DNA of 64,000 bases, taken from contig CATIUR010000001.1 of NCBI GenBank assembly GCA_949592205.1, positions 244,209,250 to 244,273,249 on the forward strand, in the 5' to 3' direction. The position numbers and the translations under genes were made by a program. The notes under the pieces are model-generated. The model had not been told where the DNA came from and did not search any database. It saw nothing but the letters and a program-made list of their open reading frames with translations. Of the stretch, positions 22,767 to 34,328 are shown piece after piece (positions within the stretch are counted from its first letter, which is position 1; each line of letters begins with the position of its first letter). This stretch comes from Helichrysum umbraculigerum (Eukaryota; Streptophyta; Magnoliopsida; Asterales; Asteraceae).

Positions 22767-24173
22767 ATGCCTCCCAAACAAAGAAAGACTCGAAACAGTC
22801 GACAAAGGACTCCACCACCGCCTCCAGAAACAAACGAAGAAATAATCGAACGCCGCGTGGCTGAAGCCATCGCACAATACGAGGCCAACCGCAATCGTGA
22901 AAACCTAACCAACAACAGCGGAGCCACTCCAGTTAACAGCGAAACTCCAAACAATGCTCAGCAGGGGTGTTCATACAAAACCTTTCAGTCTTGTAAACCT
23001 AGCACCTTCACCGGGACCGAAGGGGCCATTGGCCTGGTCCACTGGATTGAGAAAATGGAATCGGTGATCGACATCAGCGACTGTGCCACCGACAAAATTG
23101 TGAAATACGCCACCTGCACGTTAGCTGACAAAGCGTTGACCTGGTGGAACGCTCAAGTCCAGATTATGGGACGCCTAGCTGCTCATTCCATGACCTGGGT
23201 AACTCTGAAACAGATGATGATGGAGGAATTTTGCCCTCCCAACGAGATGCAGAAACTGGAAAACGAATTCTGGAACATACAAATGATCGGCGCTGATATT
23301 TCCGGTTATACAACTAGATTCCAGGAGCTTGCACGTCTGGTGCCCCACATGGTAACCCCCGAGAGCAAACGCATTGAGCGTTACAACAGGGGTTTGGCAC
23401 CACAGATTCGAGGCATGGTTATGTCCTCCAAACCCGCCACCTTTAGGAGCGCAGTTGATCTGGCTCACAGCTTAACCGACGACGCGGTCGAGATTGGAAC
23501 CCTGAAAGCTACTACAGGGAAAGCTGAACTTACCCGTACTGATGCGGGCGACCCTGGAACCCTCAAACGCAAATGGAACAGTGAGGGTAACGACCGTCAG
23601 GGTCAACAAAACAGGAACGTGGGAAACACTCGAGCCTACGTCGCCATCACTAACACTGAACCGAAACCATACCTAGGCAAAAGGCCTAAATGCGGAAAAT
23701 GCGAAAGGCATCATGAGGGTAACTGTACTCTCTGCGACAGATGCAACCAATGGGGACATCGAGCTCAAACCTGCAAAGCCAACCTCTCCGCTCGAACAAA
23801 CAATGGGTGTTTCGAGTGCGGTGAGCCCGGACACTATCGAAACCAGTGTCCAAAACTGAACAACAACCAGAACAACCCCGGAAACAGCAATCAAAACAAC
23901 AACAACCACATCGCAACCATCCCACCTGCTCGTGGCCGCGCATACATCCTCCGTGCACCGGAAACTGTTGCGGACTATGGCAAACACGGTATGTCTTACC
24001 AACTCTTGCTACGATTTAACGTTTCTTTCATTCGGATGTCAATTCGAACATACCACTTGGTAAACGCCAACCACGAAACGAACTTGAACTATCAAACTAT
24101 ACCGCGAGTATACTCAACAGTTAAAACTATATTGGCAAACATAGGTCGCCACGTAAACTATTACTATTGTTAA
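22767..24173 (+). CDS. Gag protein of element C
   Basis: A 468-codon frame starting MPPKQRKTRN, directly comparable to the Gag of A and B. It has a basic, Pro-rich N-terminus, a Gag domain (GTEGAIGLVHWIEKMES near residue 85), a basic linker, and two zinc-knuckle segments (CDRCNQWGHRAQTC and CFECGEPGHYRNQC, about residues 320-360). The last 65 or so residues, after PPARGRAYILRAPET, no longer match the protease seen in A; the protease site DTGAD is absent. The frame looks intact, so C probably supplies its own capsid protein but borrows all enzymes. Confidence 0.88.
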   Translation: MPPKQRKTRNSRQRTPPPPPETNEEIIERRVAEAIAQYEANRNRENLTNNSGATPVNSETPNNAQQGCSYKTFQSCKPSTFTGTEGAIGLVHWIEKMESVIDISDCATDKIVKYATCTLADKALTWWNAQVQIMGRLAAHSMTWVTLKQMMMEEFCPPNEMQKLENEFWNIQMIGADISGYTTRFQELARLVPHMVTPESKRIERYNRGLAPQIRGMVMSSKPATFRSAVDLAHSLTDDAVEIGTLKATTGKAELTRTDAGDPGTLKRKWNSEGNDRQGQQNRNVGNTRAYVAITNTEPKPYLGKRPKCGKCERHHEGNCTLCDRCNQWGHRAQTCKANLSARTNNGCFECGEPGHYRNQCPKLNNNQNNPGNSNQNNNNHIATIPPARGRAYILRAPETVADYGKHGMSYQLLLRFNVSFIRMSIRTYHLVNANHETNLNYQTIPRVYSTVKTILANIGRHVNYYYC

Positions 24174-24259
24174 CAACATGACTTATCGGAGAACATACGC
24201 CGTGGGCGATCCGACTTGATTTTAAATCTCGGGACGAGATTTCTCTAACAAGGGGAGAA
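24174..24259 (+). other. Pol-end remnant and polypurine tract of element C
   Basis: After the Gag stop, TCTCGGGACGAGATTTCTCT and AACAAGGGGAGAA (ending at 24259) match the end of pol and the polypurine tract of element B (CTAATTTCGGGACGAAATTC, AACAAGGGGAGAA). C therefore lost everything between the end of Gag and the end of Pol. The purine run primes plus-strand synthesis. Confidence 0.8.
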
Positions 24260-27200
24260 TGTAACACCCCGCAAATTTGAACACGATTAATTTCATTAAT
24301 CACTTGCATTATTAGGCTAATTCCCTACTTGAGTGAATTCACAACACATTTTAGAGGTAAGTCTAGCATAGCCCAACTAGATAATACGCGTAGTATTACG
24401 TATTCGTAATTAGTTGTAATTACGTACTGAACAAATTGAAAACAAACGCGACCAAAAACATACGACTGTTGGTGAACGAAATTATTTAATAAAACGAAAT
24501 TATTAAATAACGTAGTAACGAATAAATATTTTGTCAAAAATATTTACAAGTCCTTTTATAACGCAAAACGTTTAATTCGTACAATTTAAATAAAACAAAG
24601 TTTAAAATTTATAACTAAATTAAATGGGTTTTATAAAAAGATCCTAATTAAAAATAATGAAAAACGTAAGTAAAAACATAATAGTTAAAATAAAATAACC
24701 TTTAACGATCGGGTAAACAAACACGGAGCGCAAACACGGAGAAGGAAAATGGGGAACAAAACCCCATCCACCTCCTCCTTTCCTTTCACTTTCACCATCC
24801 ACTTTCTCTCTCTTCTTTATCTTTCTCCAACCTCTCTCTAAAACTCACCCAAAATCACACAAAAACCCCAAATACTACCACAAAAACGCGTTGGATCACA
24901 TAGCTTCTTTGGAATAAAACGACCACGACAACACGATCTACATTTCTACCTTTTCGGATTTCAAATCCGACACTCGTAAGTTTCCGACAAATCCCGCATA
25001 TCTTTAGATTTCAAAGTTATAATTGCTATTTAGTGTTTAATATACTTAGATTAACATGTCTTAGTGTTTTATACAACCGAAAATGTCCAAAATCGACCAA
25101 AAATCCGATTTTTGCAAGCTGTTCGTCGACCAGTATTAAGTGTCGCATAAGGACCGAAAACAGTATAGCGACACTTAGTGTCGCATGTTAGTGCCGCGGT
25201 CTAGTGCCGCATACAACCCGAAACATACCGTCACTTGTCTAGTGACGCTGCCAACCTTACGATACCGACACTCCCCGAGTGACGCTAGTCACTGACCGAC
25301 ACATCTATGCGTCACTTAACAAGTGCCGCATGAAACCCAAAATATACCGTCACTTGTCTAGTGACGCTACGAACTTTACTTATACCGACACTTCTTGAGT
25401 GTCGCAAATTATTGCCCAACACATATACGCGTCACTTATTAAGTGCCGCATAACATCAGATTTTTCAACTATATACGACACTTCTATAGTGACGCACACA
25501 TCTTGAACCCGACACTTCGTAAGTGTCGCATAGCTACTTTAACCGACACTTCATAAGTGACGCATAACAATCTGATCACACGTATACCGACACTTCACCA
25601 GTGCCGCATAACAACCTGATCACCACGTATAGCGGCACTAGCCTAGTGTCGCTATCCCACTGTAAGTGACGCCCCTTAGTGACGCATAAGACAGAAACAT
25701 TCCAAACTAATTTTTCACTAAGTGTCGAACTTAACCGGCAACGAATACTCACATATTATACGATACACGAACTATACAATCATTACAAATATACTTGTTT
25801 TAACGAAATGTTGATTTCAAACTATCACCAACGAGTCGTATACATTTTCACAAACAACGAAATACAAACGTAAACATTAAACAAACGATTTGGACGTGAC
25901 TTGGTTGTACAAACACTAGCATGGATGATTAGTTTAGTCATCCACATACTTATTAAATCTCGTACGTTTAGGACGTTAGGAGATTTCAGACTGTACTTGG
26001 GCTTAGGTTTGCTAGCACTCGCACAACTACTTAAACTCAACAGGTGAGTTCACAGCCCCTACTTTTACTGATTTAACTACTTTTGAACAGGGGTGGAAAA
26101 CATAGACAACTGTTTTACTGCTTTGCCATAACTACTTTTACTACATGATTATTTATCATACTGTTTACTCGAACGACTAGAGTACTTGAACTGTTAAACT
26201 GTTATACGAACTGCCACTTAATTGCCTTTGGCACACTTATACAAACTGTTTATGACTGCGGTCAACTACTTCAACTGTCTGAACTTAATGGTAATTTCAT
26301 ACGAAAACTGAACTGAGAACATGCTGGAGAACGACCAGCTACATACTTTTATTACTAGCTCTTATGAAACAACATTTTCATAAACACACAGAAAGTCCCT
26401 ACGTCTTGGGCACGCACGCACAGAAAGTCCCTACGTCTTGGGCAAACAGAAAGTCCCTACTTCTTGGGCAAAGTGCCATCCTACGTCTTGGATGAAGGCT
26501 CTCCTTCTTGAGCAGATGGGTCCTACGTCTTGGATGCCAGTCCTACTTCTTGGACACAACCATACAAGTCCCTACGTCTTGGGCACATACATAGAAGTCC
26601 CTACTTCTTGGGCAACACTATAGGTCCTACTTCTTGGACAAACGATTTAAATCCCTACTCCTTGGGTAAACTAATAGGATACTGCTTTCCTACGAAACTT
26701 AAACTGTGTTTTGGGCGAACGACCCACTAAACTTATACTTTTGGGCAACATCCCAACGAAACATACCTACTACTAGGATACGTACAATCCTACAGAACAT
26801 ACTTAAAAATAGGATACTGCTTTCCTACAACTTGTAGGATACGAACATTCCTACAAACGACTATTTAAGAACGTAACGGATTTCAGAAACTATACTTTTG
26901 GGTGACATCCCAACGATACAATATAAACAATAGTGGTTTATCACAACTGAACTTGTAAACATAAAACCTGTGAATTCACTCAACCTCGTTGTTGACTTTT
27001 ACTATGTTTTTCAGGGAATTAGCTGCGCATGTAAGATTGCCAACACACATGGAGAACTAGGCGACCCTTGAAGATTAGGATGCCAACTTTTTGGGAAAAC
27101 ATATGGATTTCTCTAGTATAACTGAAACTGTTTTGTCATATTCTAGAAATCCACTTTTGTAAACTTTTTACTTTTAACTTATACGATTCGATGAATCGTA

Positions 27201-27342
27201 AACTTTGTAATTTACACTTTTGGCATCTTAATATATATTGTTCTGTTGTAATCATAAGCTCTGATACGTATGCATGCTTTGTTATTGTGACACCCCATAC
27301 TTAAACTAAACGCTTCCGCTCAACGAATTTGGGGGTGTTACA
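24260..27342 (+). repeat. 3' LTR of element C
   Basis: A 3083-bp copy of the 5' LTR. By eye only two substitutions were seen (GCACTCAC/GCACGCAC near 26417; CTTATAGG/CTTGTAGG near 26831). It contains the same dyad cluster at 25142-25688 and the second array at 26397-26912. Confidence 0.96.
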
Positions 27343-27347
27343 CGTCT

Positions 27348-28164
27348 GGATATGAGTACGGCTTACCATCCTCAAACCGACGGCCAGAGCGAACGAACCA
27401 TACAAACACTGGAAGACATGCTACGAGCCTGCGTAGTGGACTTCGGTAAAAACTGGGATAATCACTTACCGTTATGCAAGTTCTCGTACAACAACAGTTA
27501 TCACACCAGCATAAAGGCTGCACCCTTCGAGGCACTATACGGTCGTAAGTGCCGGTCACCTATTTGTTGGACTGAGGTGGGGGATACACAACTCACCCGT
27601 CCAGAAATCATACATGAAACAACTGAAAAGATCGTCGGCATACAAAACCGACTGAAAGCTGCGCGTGATCGTCAGAAAAGCTATGCTGACGTGAGACGCA
27701 AACACCTTGAGTTCCAAGTAGGGGACAAGGTACTTCTCAAAGTGGCACCGTGGAAAGGTGTCATTCGATTCGGAAAACGAGGCAAACTAAATCCTAGATA
27801 CATCGGACCATTCGAAATCCTTGAAAAGATTGGTCCAGTGGCATACCGCCTGCAACTTCCTGCTGAGCTTAGCAGCGTTCACAACACATTCCACATTTCT
27901 AATCTGAAGAAATGTCTGTCTGACGAGACACTGATTATACCGCTCGACGAAATTCAAATCGATGATAAACTTCATTTTGTCGAGGAACCTATGGAAATCA
28001 TGGACCGCGAGGTCAAACAACTAAAACAGAGTCGTATTCCCATCGTAAAAGTCAGGTGGAATTCTAGACGTGGTCCTGAATTCACCTGGGAACGGGAAGA
28101 TCAAATGCGACAGAAATACCCACATCTCTTCCCAGACAACGCACCGACCGTGCAATCGAGCTAA
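27348..28164 (+). pseudogene. Pol of element B, part 2: integrase C-terminus and chromodomain
   Basis: The frame resumes right after element C (GGATATGAGTACGGC..) and reads STAYHPQTDGQSERTIQTL, where the Glu of SER is the third catalytic integrase residue. It goes on through GKRGKLNPRYIGPFEI and ends in a chromodomain (VEEPMEIMDREVK, VRWNSRRGPEFTWERE). The stop is at 28162-28164. A chromodomain at the integrase end defines chromoviruses and is thought to direct insertion to marked chromatin. The downstream ATG at 27352 lies inside integrase and is not a natural start. Confidence 0.9.
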
Positions 28165-28185
28165 TTTCGGGACGAAATTCTTTTA

Positions 28186-28197
28186 ACAAGGGGAGAA
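28186..28197 (+). other. Polypurine tract of element B
   Basis: ACAAGGGGAGAA directly before the 3' LTR start at 28198; plus-strand primer site. Confidence 0.85.
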
Positions 28198-30488
28198 TGT
28201 AACAACCGCCAAATTAGGGCTAGTATTAGCGCCTAATTCTTTGTTAATACATGTAATTAGTTCTGTATTAGGCTAATTTATGTATCGGATTATATGTTGG
28301 TAAATATATATACAACTTTGCGATTTGACTTAAATCGTACGCAATGTAAATAGAATGAAATTCTATTCGATTAGTACGGACGTTGGTGAACAAATGTTTA
28401 TAAACTAAAATAACGCAATTATGACCGAAACGCTATTCTTATAATAATTAGTAATTATCTCATATCGCTCGATCAAAGTTTACACGATTTAAAAACAAAA
28501 GTATTCAAACTTATTTGTAAAGTATTTAAATAAAAATGTCGCGTAATAATTTGTATTTAAAACCTACCATTTAAAATGTAAAATAATTATTTAACGTTAA
28601 ACGACGGAGAAAACGAACACCACCCGGAGCGCGGAGCGGAGACTGAAAGTGGGGGAGCTTTACCAAAACCCCTCCCACATCCATTTTTCTTCTCATTTCA
28701 TCAACCCTCTCTCTCTCTCTTCTTTCTCTTTCTTTCTTTTTCTCTCTAATTCACCACCACACCACCACCATCAAAACTACCAAATAAACATATTAAACGC
28801 ACTCGGATAATAGCATCTCTTTGGAAGAAAACGTTCACCACTACCCGATCTACATTCCTATCTTTTCGGATTTTCAATCCGACGCCGCGTAAGTTTCCGA
28901 CAAATCCCGACATCTCTCGTTTTTGATCATTTTTACTAGATTATGGTTTAAATAGGCTTAATATGTTCATATAAGGGTTGGGTAAAAGATTTGGACCCAA
29001 CGGAAACCGGGAAACTCGTTTTCGACTAAATTTCCGGCCATCAGACCGCAACGTCGCACCTGGCCAGGGGCCTCTGCGACGTCGCGACCTACGTCGCACA
29101 AAAATCTCAACGTCGCACTAGCGACGCAGCCCCTTACGTCGCATTAATTTGCGGACGTCATACATGGCGACGTAGACTTTAACGTCGCAAACCGAACCAA
29201 CGTCGCATTAGCGACGCCACCCCCTACGTCGCATTGATTTGCGAAGGTCGCATCATGCGACGTACATGCCCACGTCGCACCTTACGTCGCTTGCAACGTC
29301 GCATGCGACGTCGCACAAACCAGAACCTTGAAAACTCACATTTTCACCAAGTGTCAAACCTGTACAATCTCAAATACTTATACAATACGAATCATCGAAC
29401 ATAATAGAACATACTTTTCAAGTGTAATCACTCTAATTTGCGTTATGAATGATAAACTTTAATTATAACAAATCACCAACGGGCCGTATACTTTGATACA
29501 AACGCGAACGAACCAACATTTAAACACAACGGGTTGTATGAACAACTAGCCTAGATGGTCTTGCGAGACATCTACTTACTTAACCTTACGTGTTTAGGCA
29601 CTAGGAGGTTACAGGTTCGGAGAACCTACTTGCTTTACTACTACTTGCTATTTACCACTGCTCGACTCAGGTGAGTCTTACAGCCCCACTTTTACTGTTT
29701 TTATACTTTGGGGTGAGATACTTAGCAACTGTTTTACATATGAACACAATGTACTGAACTGATTACCTTACTGTTTACAAACAAACGCATGAGTTACTTT
29801 TATCCACTGAAAGCCTCATATTCGTAAGTTGTTAGTTATGGACTTAAGCGCGACTACTAGTAGATGGATCCATTTGGGACTGACGATCCCTGTCTGGGGT
29901 GGTAGCGCCACCACGTACTGATTTACACGTAGAAACAGACATATTAGTATTTGTTACATATGAGTGTGCGGATAGCACTCACGGGGGTACGTGATATATT
30001 CACACTACACGGTTAAGCTTCAACTTATGAGCTCATGGCACTGTATTGATTTACTGATTTACTTACTTTGCTTGATAGCAATACGGGTACATACTTGTGG
30101 TTCATAACACTTACTTAACTCTAACCTGTAAGATTCACCAACCTTTTTGGTTGACACTTTTTAGCTTTGTATCTCAGGTACACTGACGGAGTAGGACCAC
30201 CCTTGGATATTAGCTAGAGTCGCATGATTTCTACCTTGCATTAACGAAGATTCTTAGCATTATCTTTTGTATATTACGATTATGTAATAGAATCTCCCGC
30301 TATACGCGCGGACTCTAGGGAACTACATTTTTGTATACGAAAACCTGCGGTTTTCAAACGATTATTATTTATGAAACCTTTTCGAAACGTCCCATTTAGA
30401 GGTCGTTTATTATTAATCTTGTGCTTTGTATATTGATTAGTAACACCCAATGTATGCTTCCGCAAATCGTTAAATTGAGGGTGTTACA
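28198..30488 (+). repeat. 3' LTR of element B
   Basis: A 2291-bp copy of the 5' LTR, one base shorter in a C run (CCACCCCCTACG). It holds the ACGTCGC cluster at 29049-29316. About eight substitutions relative to the 5' copy were noticed by eye. Confidence 0.96.
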
Positions 30489-30493
30489 CCTAC

Positions 30494-30790
30494 TATACAT
30501 GCCCCCCATTTCCCCTATTTTTCATCCCATACCCCCTTCCACCCATCAAATCAATCACGTCATGCTTTTTCTTTTTACTTTCTATCCCTTAACCCCTTAT
30601 TTTTCTAATTCATACCCCCTTATTAGTCTAAAACTGAATTGGTTCTGAACTGAACGGGGACCGATATTAGAAAAGACTGAACTGGGCCCAGACTGGGCCC
30701 GGGGGTATGGGATAGTAAAAAAAGGGGTAGGAATAGAATTTCCCCTTATTTTTTTTAAAAACACAGTTCTTGTTGTATTTCCCAGACGAC
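30494..30790. repeat. Imperfect inverted-repeat DNA (MITE-like remnant)
   Basis: CCCCTATTTTTCATCCCATACCCCC-type sequence near 30515-30535 is mirrored by GGGGGTATGGGATAGTAAAA near 30699-30718, so the stretch folds back on itself. No target duplication could be set, perhaps because B inserted at its edge. No gene. Confidence 0.4.
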
Positions 30791-31484
30791 TAGGTTTAGG
30801 GGTGTACATAAATGGTTTGGAACCATCAGAACCGGTAAACCGTACCGGAACCGGACCAGAACCGAACCTAACCGAGATATAATGGTTCGGTTCCTGGTTC
30901 TAATATTTTAGTGTTAATGGTTCGCGGTCCGGTTCGGTTCCAGAACCGTTAAAACCAGAACCGAACTGAAATATACTTAGTAATATTATTTTTCTTATAT
31001 AAAGTCATGTTTCAACCGCTTACTTTAATGTACAACTTCAATCTTCAATTTATTATGTATATCTAATATTGGAATTGCGTATAAAGTGTGTTATTAACTA
31101 CATTTACGTCATTATTCAACATTCATATGTGTCAAGTCTGTAAGCCCTTATAAGAAATCAATAGTAAAAACTTAGAGATTATATTAGCTAAATTTTAAGA
31201 AGCCATTTAGATACATGAAAAACAATAACACGTAATTATTTTCTTTATTGTCCACAGAAATTTCATTCGCAAATGAATTACTCTAGGAGTTTGTTAACGT
31301 GTGCACCAAACTTATTTGGTTCGTGGTTTTGAACCAAAACCATCATAACTAAACTGGTACCGAACCGAACCAGAACCGCAATTACATGGTTCGGTTCATG
31401 GTCCTTAATTTTTCATTAATTGGTTTGTGGTTCGGTTCGATTTTGATCCGGTTTGGTGGGGTTCTTAAACCATGTACACCTCTA
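30791..31484. mobile_element. hAT-like MITE rich in GGTTCGGTTC/GAACCG motifs (copy 1)
   Basis: Terminal inverted sequences TAGGGGTGTACATAAATGG (from 30797) and ACCATGTACACCTCTA (to 31484). The flanks CAGACGAC (30783-30790) and TAGACGAC (31485-31492) match at 7 of 8 bases, as expected for a hAT duplication. The inside is full of ACCGGAACCGGA/GGTTCGGTTCC motifs in both orientations. No reading frame. Confidence 0.65.
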
Positions 31485-31573
31485 TAGACGACCCTACATG
31501 TCTCATTGCAAAACCCTAATTCCCGATCTTAAACCTATCCTTTGCTAAAATAGTAAGTAAATTTGAAACATCA

Positions 31574-32818
31574 ATGGGTTCTTTAATCTTCAAGCTTCGA
31601 TATCTAAATGGTTACAATAAACATCAACGATTCACTTCATTTCATCAGCTTCAATGTCGACATTTATCATCAATCTTAAACCCTGATTCCACCACTCCAC
31701 TTTCCAGCAAAGACAAATCACGTGCCGCTCTTTCACTCCTCAAAACAGAAAAAAACCCTGAACGTATAATCGAAATCTGCAGAGCAGCTTCACTCACACC
31801 TGAATCTCATCTAGATCGCATTGCATTTTCAATCGCAATTTCAAAGCTTGCTGATTTGAATTACCTTCAAGGTATACGTGATTTTATTGAAGAGTTGCTT
31901 AAAACCCGACCCGATTTGAATAATGAAAAGTTCATTTCTCATGCTATTGTTTATTACGGTCAAGCTGGGTTGTTGGATAATGCCTTCCAACTGTTTGATA
32001 AAATGTCTCAGTTGGGTATTCCTCAAAGTGCCAAATCTCTAAACGGTTTGTTGTTTTCCTGTATGTTAGCAAAGGACTACGATGAGGTTAAGCGTGTTTA
32101 TCTCGAGTTTCCTGCGAAATACGGTGTTAAGCTTAATCTTGATAATTATAATACTGTGATCAAATCGTTTTGTGAGTCGGGTTCTTCGAGCTCGTGTTAT
32201 TCGGTGATTGATGAGATGGTTAGGAAGAATTGTAAGCCGAATACGACTACTTTTGGTACTTTGATTGCTGGTTTTTATAAAGAAGAGAAGTTTGTGGAGG
32301 TTGATAAGGTGTTGGAAATGATGAGGAAGTATGAAGTCCCTGTAGGGATCGCGACGTACAATATTAGGATTCAAAGCCTTTGTAAGCTTAAGAATACCGA
32401 TGAGGCAAAAGAGTTACTTGATGGGCTTTTGTTAAGCGGGATGAAGCCTAATTCGGTTACTTATTGTCATTTAATTCATGGGTATTGCAAGGAAGGGAAG
32501 TTGGATAAAGCCAAGGACTTGTTTAATAAGATGATCAATGGTGGCTTTAAACCGGATAGTGATTGTTATTTTACGCTTGTTAGTTACATGTGTAAAGCTG
32601 GTGAGTTTGAAGAAGCCTTGAAGGTTTGCAAGCAGAGTATGGAGAAAGATTGGGTACCGAACTATTCGACTATGAAGTTACTTGTTGTAGGGCTTGCCCA
32701 GAGGTCGAAGGTTCAAGAGGCAAAGGAGCTTGTTGGGCAAATGAAGGAGAGGTTTCCAAAAAATGCCCACATGTGGAATGATGTTGAAGATGCCTTATCC
32801 AAATCAGAGGATACTTGA
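31574..32818 (+). CDS. P-class pentatricopeptide repeat protein, probably mitochondrial
   Basis: Single-exon 414-codon gene. The N-terminus is rich in Arg, Ser and Leu and poor in acidic residues (FKLRYLNGYNKHQRF, about the first 35 residues), as in mitochondrial presequences. Eight or so PPR motifs of about 35 residues follow from about residue 119 to 398, for example YNTVIKSFCESG, TFGTLIAGFYKEEKF, TYNIRIQSLCKLKNTDEAKE, TYCHLIHGYCKEGKLDKAKD and CYFTLVSYMCKAGEFEEALK. No E or DYW extension is present, so it is a P-type RNA-binding protein. Length and layout resemble the plant family around Arabidopsis PPR336, found with mitochondrial ribosomes; that link is from family knowledge and not proven here. 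The start is the first ATG in frame and gives the presequence. The frame is intact. Confidence 0.93.
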   Translation: MGSLIFKLRYLNGYNKHQRFTSFHQLQCRHLSSILNPDSTTPLSSKDKSRAALSLLKTEKNPERIIEICRAASLTPESHLDRIAFSIAISKLADLNYLQGIRDFIEELLKTRPDLNNEKFISHAIVYYGQAGLLDNAFQLFDKMSQLGIPQSAKSLNGLLFSCMLAKDYDEVKRVYLEFPAKYGVKLNLDNYNTVIKSFCESGSSSSCYSVIDEMVRKNCKPNTTTFGTLIAGFYKEEKFVEVDKVLEMMRKYEVPVGIATYNIRIQSLCKLKNTDEAKELLDGLLLSGMKPNSVTYCHLIHGYCKEGKLDKAKDLFNKMINGGFKPDSDCYFTLVSYMCKAGEFEEALKVCKQSMEKDWVPNYSTMKLLVVGLAQRSKVQEAKELVGQMKERFPKNAHMWNDVEDALSKSEDT

Positions 32819-33125
32819 GATTGTATGCTGATACTTTTTGCTTAGTGATCACAGTGTTGATAAGCTATATGTAAAATGACATAAGTAGGAATAGAGGTGC
32901 TCTTCCCATTTTGAATTTGGCTCAATTGAAGTTAATTTTTGATGTCTGATTAGTTATCCAACTACTTATGTTCATCCTTTTGTTTTGGTACAATATTACT
33001 CTTTTAGTTGTTTTATGGTTCTTATGATCAAAAGTTTCTCACACACTCAAAGATGAACAGTTCACACACCCATATGCCCAAGGAACCCTGCTTAGGGTGC
33101 ATTCTCATGTGAAGAGTATCTTAAA
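32819..33125. other. Downstream region of the PPR gene
   Basis: AT-rich 3' flank. No clear AATAAA signal and no further gene seen. Confidence 0.5.
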
Positions 33126-33133
33126 CTAGGCAG

Positions 33134-33493
33134 TAGGGGTGTTCATGGTCCAGAACCGGACCGAACCGGGCAAGAACCGGACCGAACCGAGAACCGAAAA
33201 ATAAGGAAAACAAGGACCGAGGACCGGACCAAATATACTCGGTTCTTTCCGGTTCGGTTTCGGTCCGATTCGGTTCTCGGGTATTTTCGGTTATACCCGA
33301 AATTTGCACACTGAAGTGACTGAACAGTTCATGGGAACCGAACCGGGCTTGAACCGAACCGAACCGAGAACCGAAAAATAAGGAAAACTAGGACCGAGGA
33401 CCGGACCAAATATACTCGGTTCAGTCCGGTTCGGTTCCGGTCCGGTTCGATTCTCGGGTATTTTCGGTTCTCGGGTAAATTTGCACACCCCTA
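33134..33493. mobile_element. hAT-like MITE, 360 bp, rich in GGTTCGGTTC/GAACCG motifs (copy 2)
   Basis: Ends TAGGGGTGTTCA and TGCACACCCCTA, flanked by a perfect 8-bp duplication CTAGGCAG (33126-33133 and 33494-33501), the hAT hallmark. It contains two long near-repeats of a GAACCGGACC..GGTTCGGTTCCGG inverted block (33150-33290 and 33338-33475). No transposase. Confidence 0.88.
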
Positions 33494-33621
33494 CTAGGCA
33501 GACCTATGAATTCCCTCATATCAATCTTTTTAAGGGATACCCAAATCTGTAAGGAATTTGGTGGGGAAGTACTTTAAGATCAAAGTTTTGACAGTATTGG
33601 AGGTTGTAAGGAGGGAACTTA

Positions 33622-33944
33622 GAGCCTTCCCAACAGTGGTTAAACCACTTCCCAACCAGTTGTGCCACATCAGCTTTTCACCGACGGATTCAAAACTGAT
33701 TCGTCCCTACCAACAGTTTAACCACTTTCAAACCACTTTATTTTTATTTTAATTATTTAATATAAAACAAACACAGAAAAAATAATTAAAACACACTGGG
33801 GGCCCACTTTTTCAACTGATTACAAAAGTGATTGAATCAGTTAACCGGTTGAAACCACTTCTCATCTAAAACTGTTTTGGAAGTGGTTAGGGTTGGCACC
33901 CCTCTAATCAACCACTTGGTAACCGGTTACCGTTGGGAATGGTC
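33622..33944. mobile_element. Tourist-like (PIF/Harbinger) MITE, 323 bp
   Basis: The ends GAGCCTTCCCAACAGTGG and CCGTTGGGAATGGTC are imperfect inverted repeats flanked by TTA on both sides (33619-33621 and 33945-33947), the usual Harbinger target duplication. Inner sequence carries further AACCACTT/AAGTGGTT dyads. No coding capacity. Confidence 0.75.
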
Positions 33945-34089
33945 TTAGAAGTAACTGACGTTTTATTTCAAGTAGATAGAAAATAGAAAACTAAGAAGTA
34001 TGCAACTAAACACACATGAAAGCAAAGTGCCTTGTTGACTTTCGGAGGCTGTAGTGTTGTGATTCATGCACCAAAGTTGTTGGGAGACC

Positions 34090-34092
<3 letters not shown>

Positions 34093-34160
<68 letters not shown>
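34093..34160. repeat. (AT)n microsatellite
   Basis: An uninterrupted AT run of about 68 bp; likely variable in length between individuals. Confidence 0.97.
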
Positions 34161-34166
<6 letters not shown>

Positions 34167-34274
34167 TATAATGGGAATAGATATATTGGAGTAATGTTAT
34201 ATCATTGCATTATATAGGATTTATATAATCTAAATATTCAATCTTAATTTAAATTTATGTATAATAATATATTT

Positions 34275-34277
<3 letters not shown>

Positions 34278-34328
<51 letters not shown>

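Larger units (their letters stand above)
19248..27342 (+). mobile_element. Element C: non-autonomous, Gag-only LTR retrotransposon (TR-GAG type)
   Basis: Two 3083-bp LTRs (19248-22330, 24260-27342; TGTAACACCC...GGGTGTTACA) enclose only 1929 bp: a tRNA-Met PBS, a leader, one gag gene and a polypurine tract. There is no protease, RT, RNase H or integrase. Structure and lineage match what is known as TR-GAG elements. About two substitutions separate the LTRs by eye, so insertion is very recent and must have used enzymes supplied in trans, most plausibly by a related chromovirus. Inserted in the integrase of B with TSD CGTCT. Confidence 0.95.
12267..30488 (+). mobile_element. Element B: complete chromovirus (Tekay/Del-like) split by nested element C
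   Basis: Two 2.29-kb LTRs (12267-14558 and 28198-30488; TGTAACAACC...GGGTGTTACA) are flanked by the 5-bp duplication CCTAC (12262-12266 and 30489-30493). Between them are a tRNA-Met PBS, an extra ORF, gag, protease, RT, RNase H, integrase, a chromodomain and a polypurine tract. Element C is inserted in the integrase. Without C the element is about 10.1 kb. LTR copies differ by about eight substitutions and one indel by eye, so insertion is recent. Gag has an in-frame stop and protease a 16-bp deletion, so B cannot make its own full set of proteins. Confidence 0.96.

Noticed and set aside
34032..34217. Frame containing a long Ile-Tyr run
   Set aside because: Translation of an (AT)n microsatellite.
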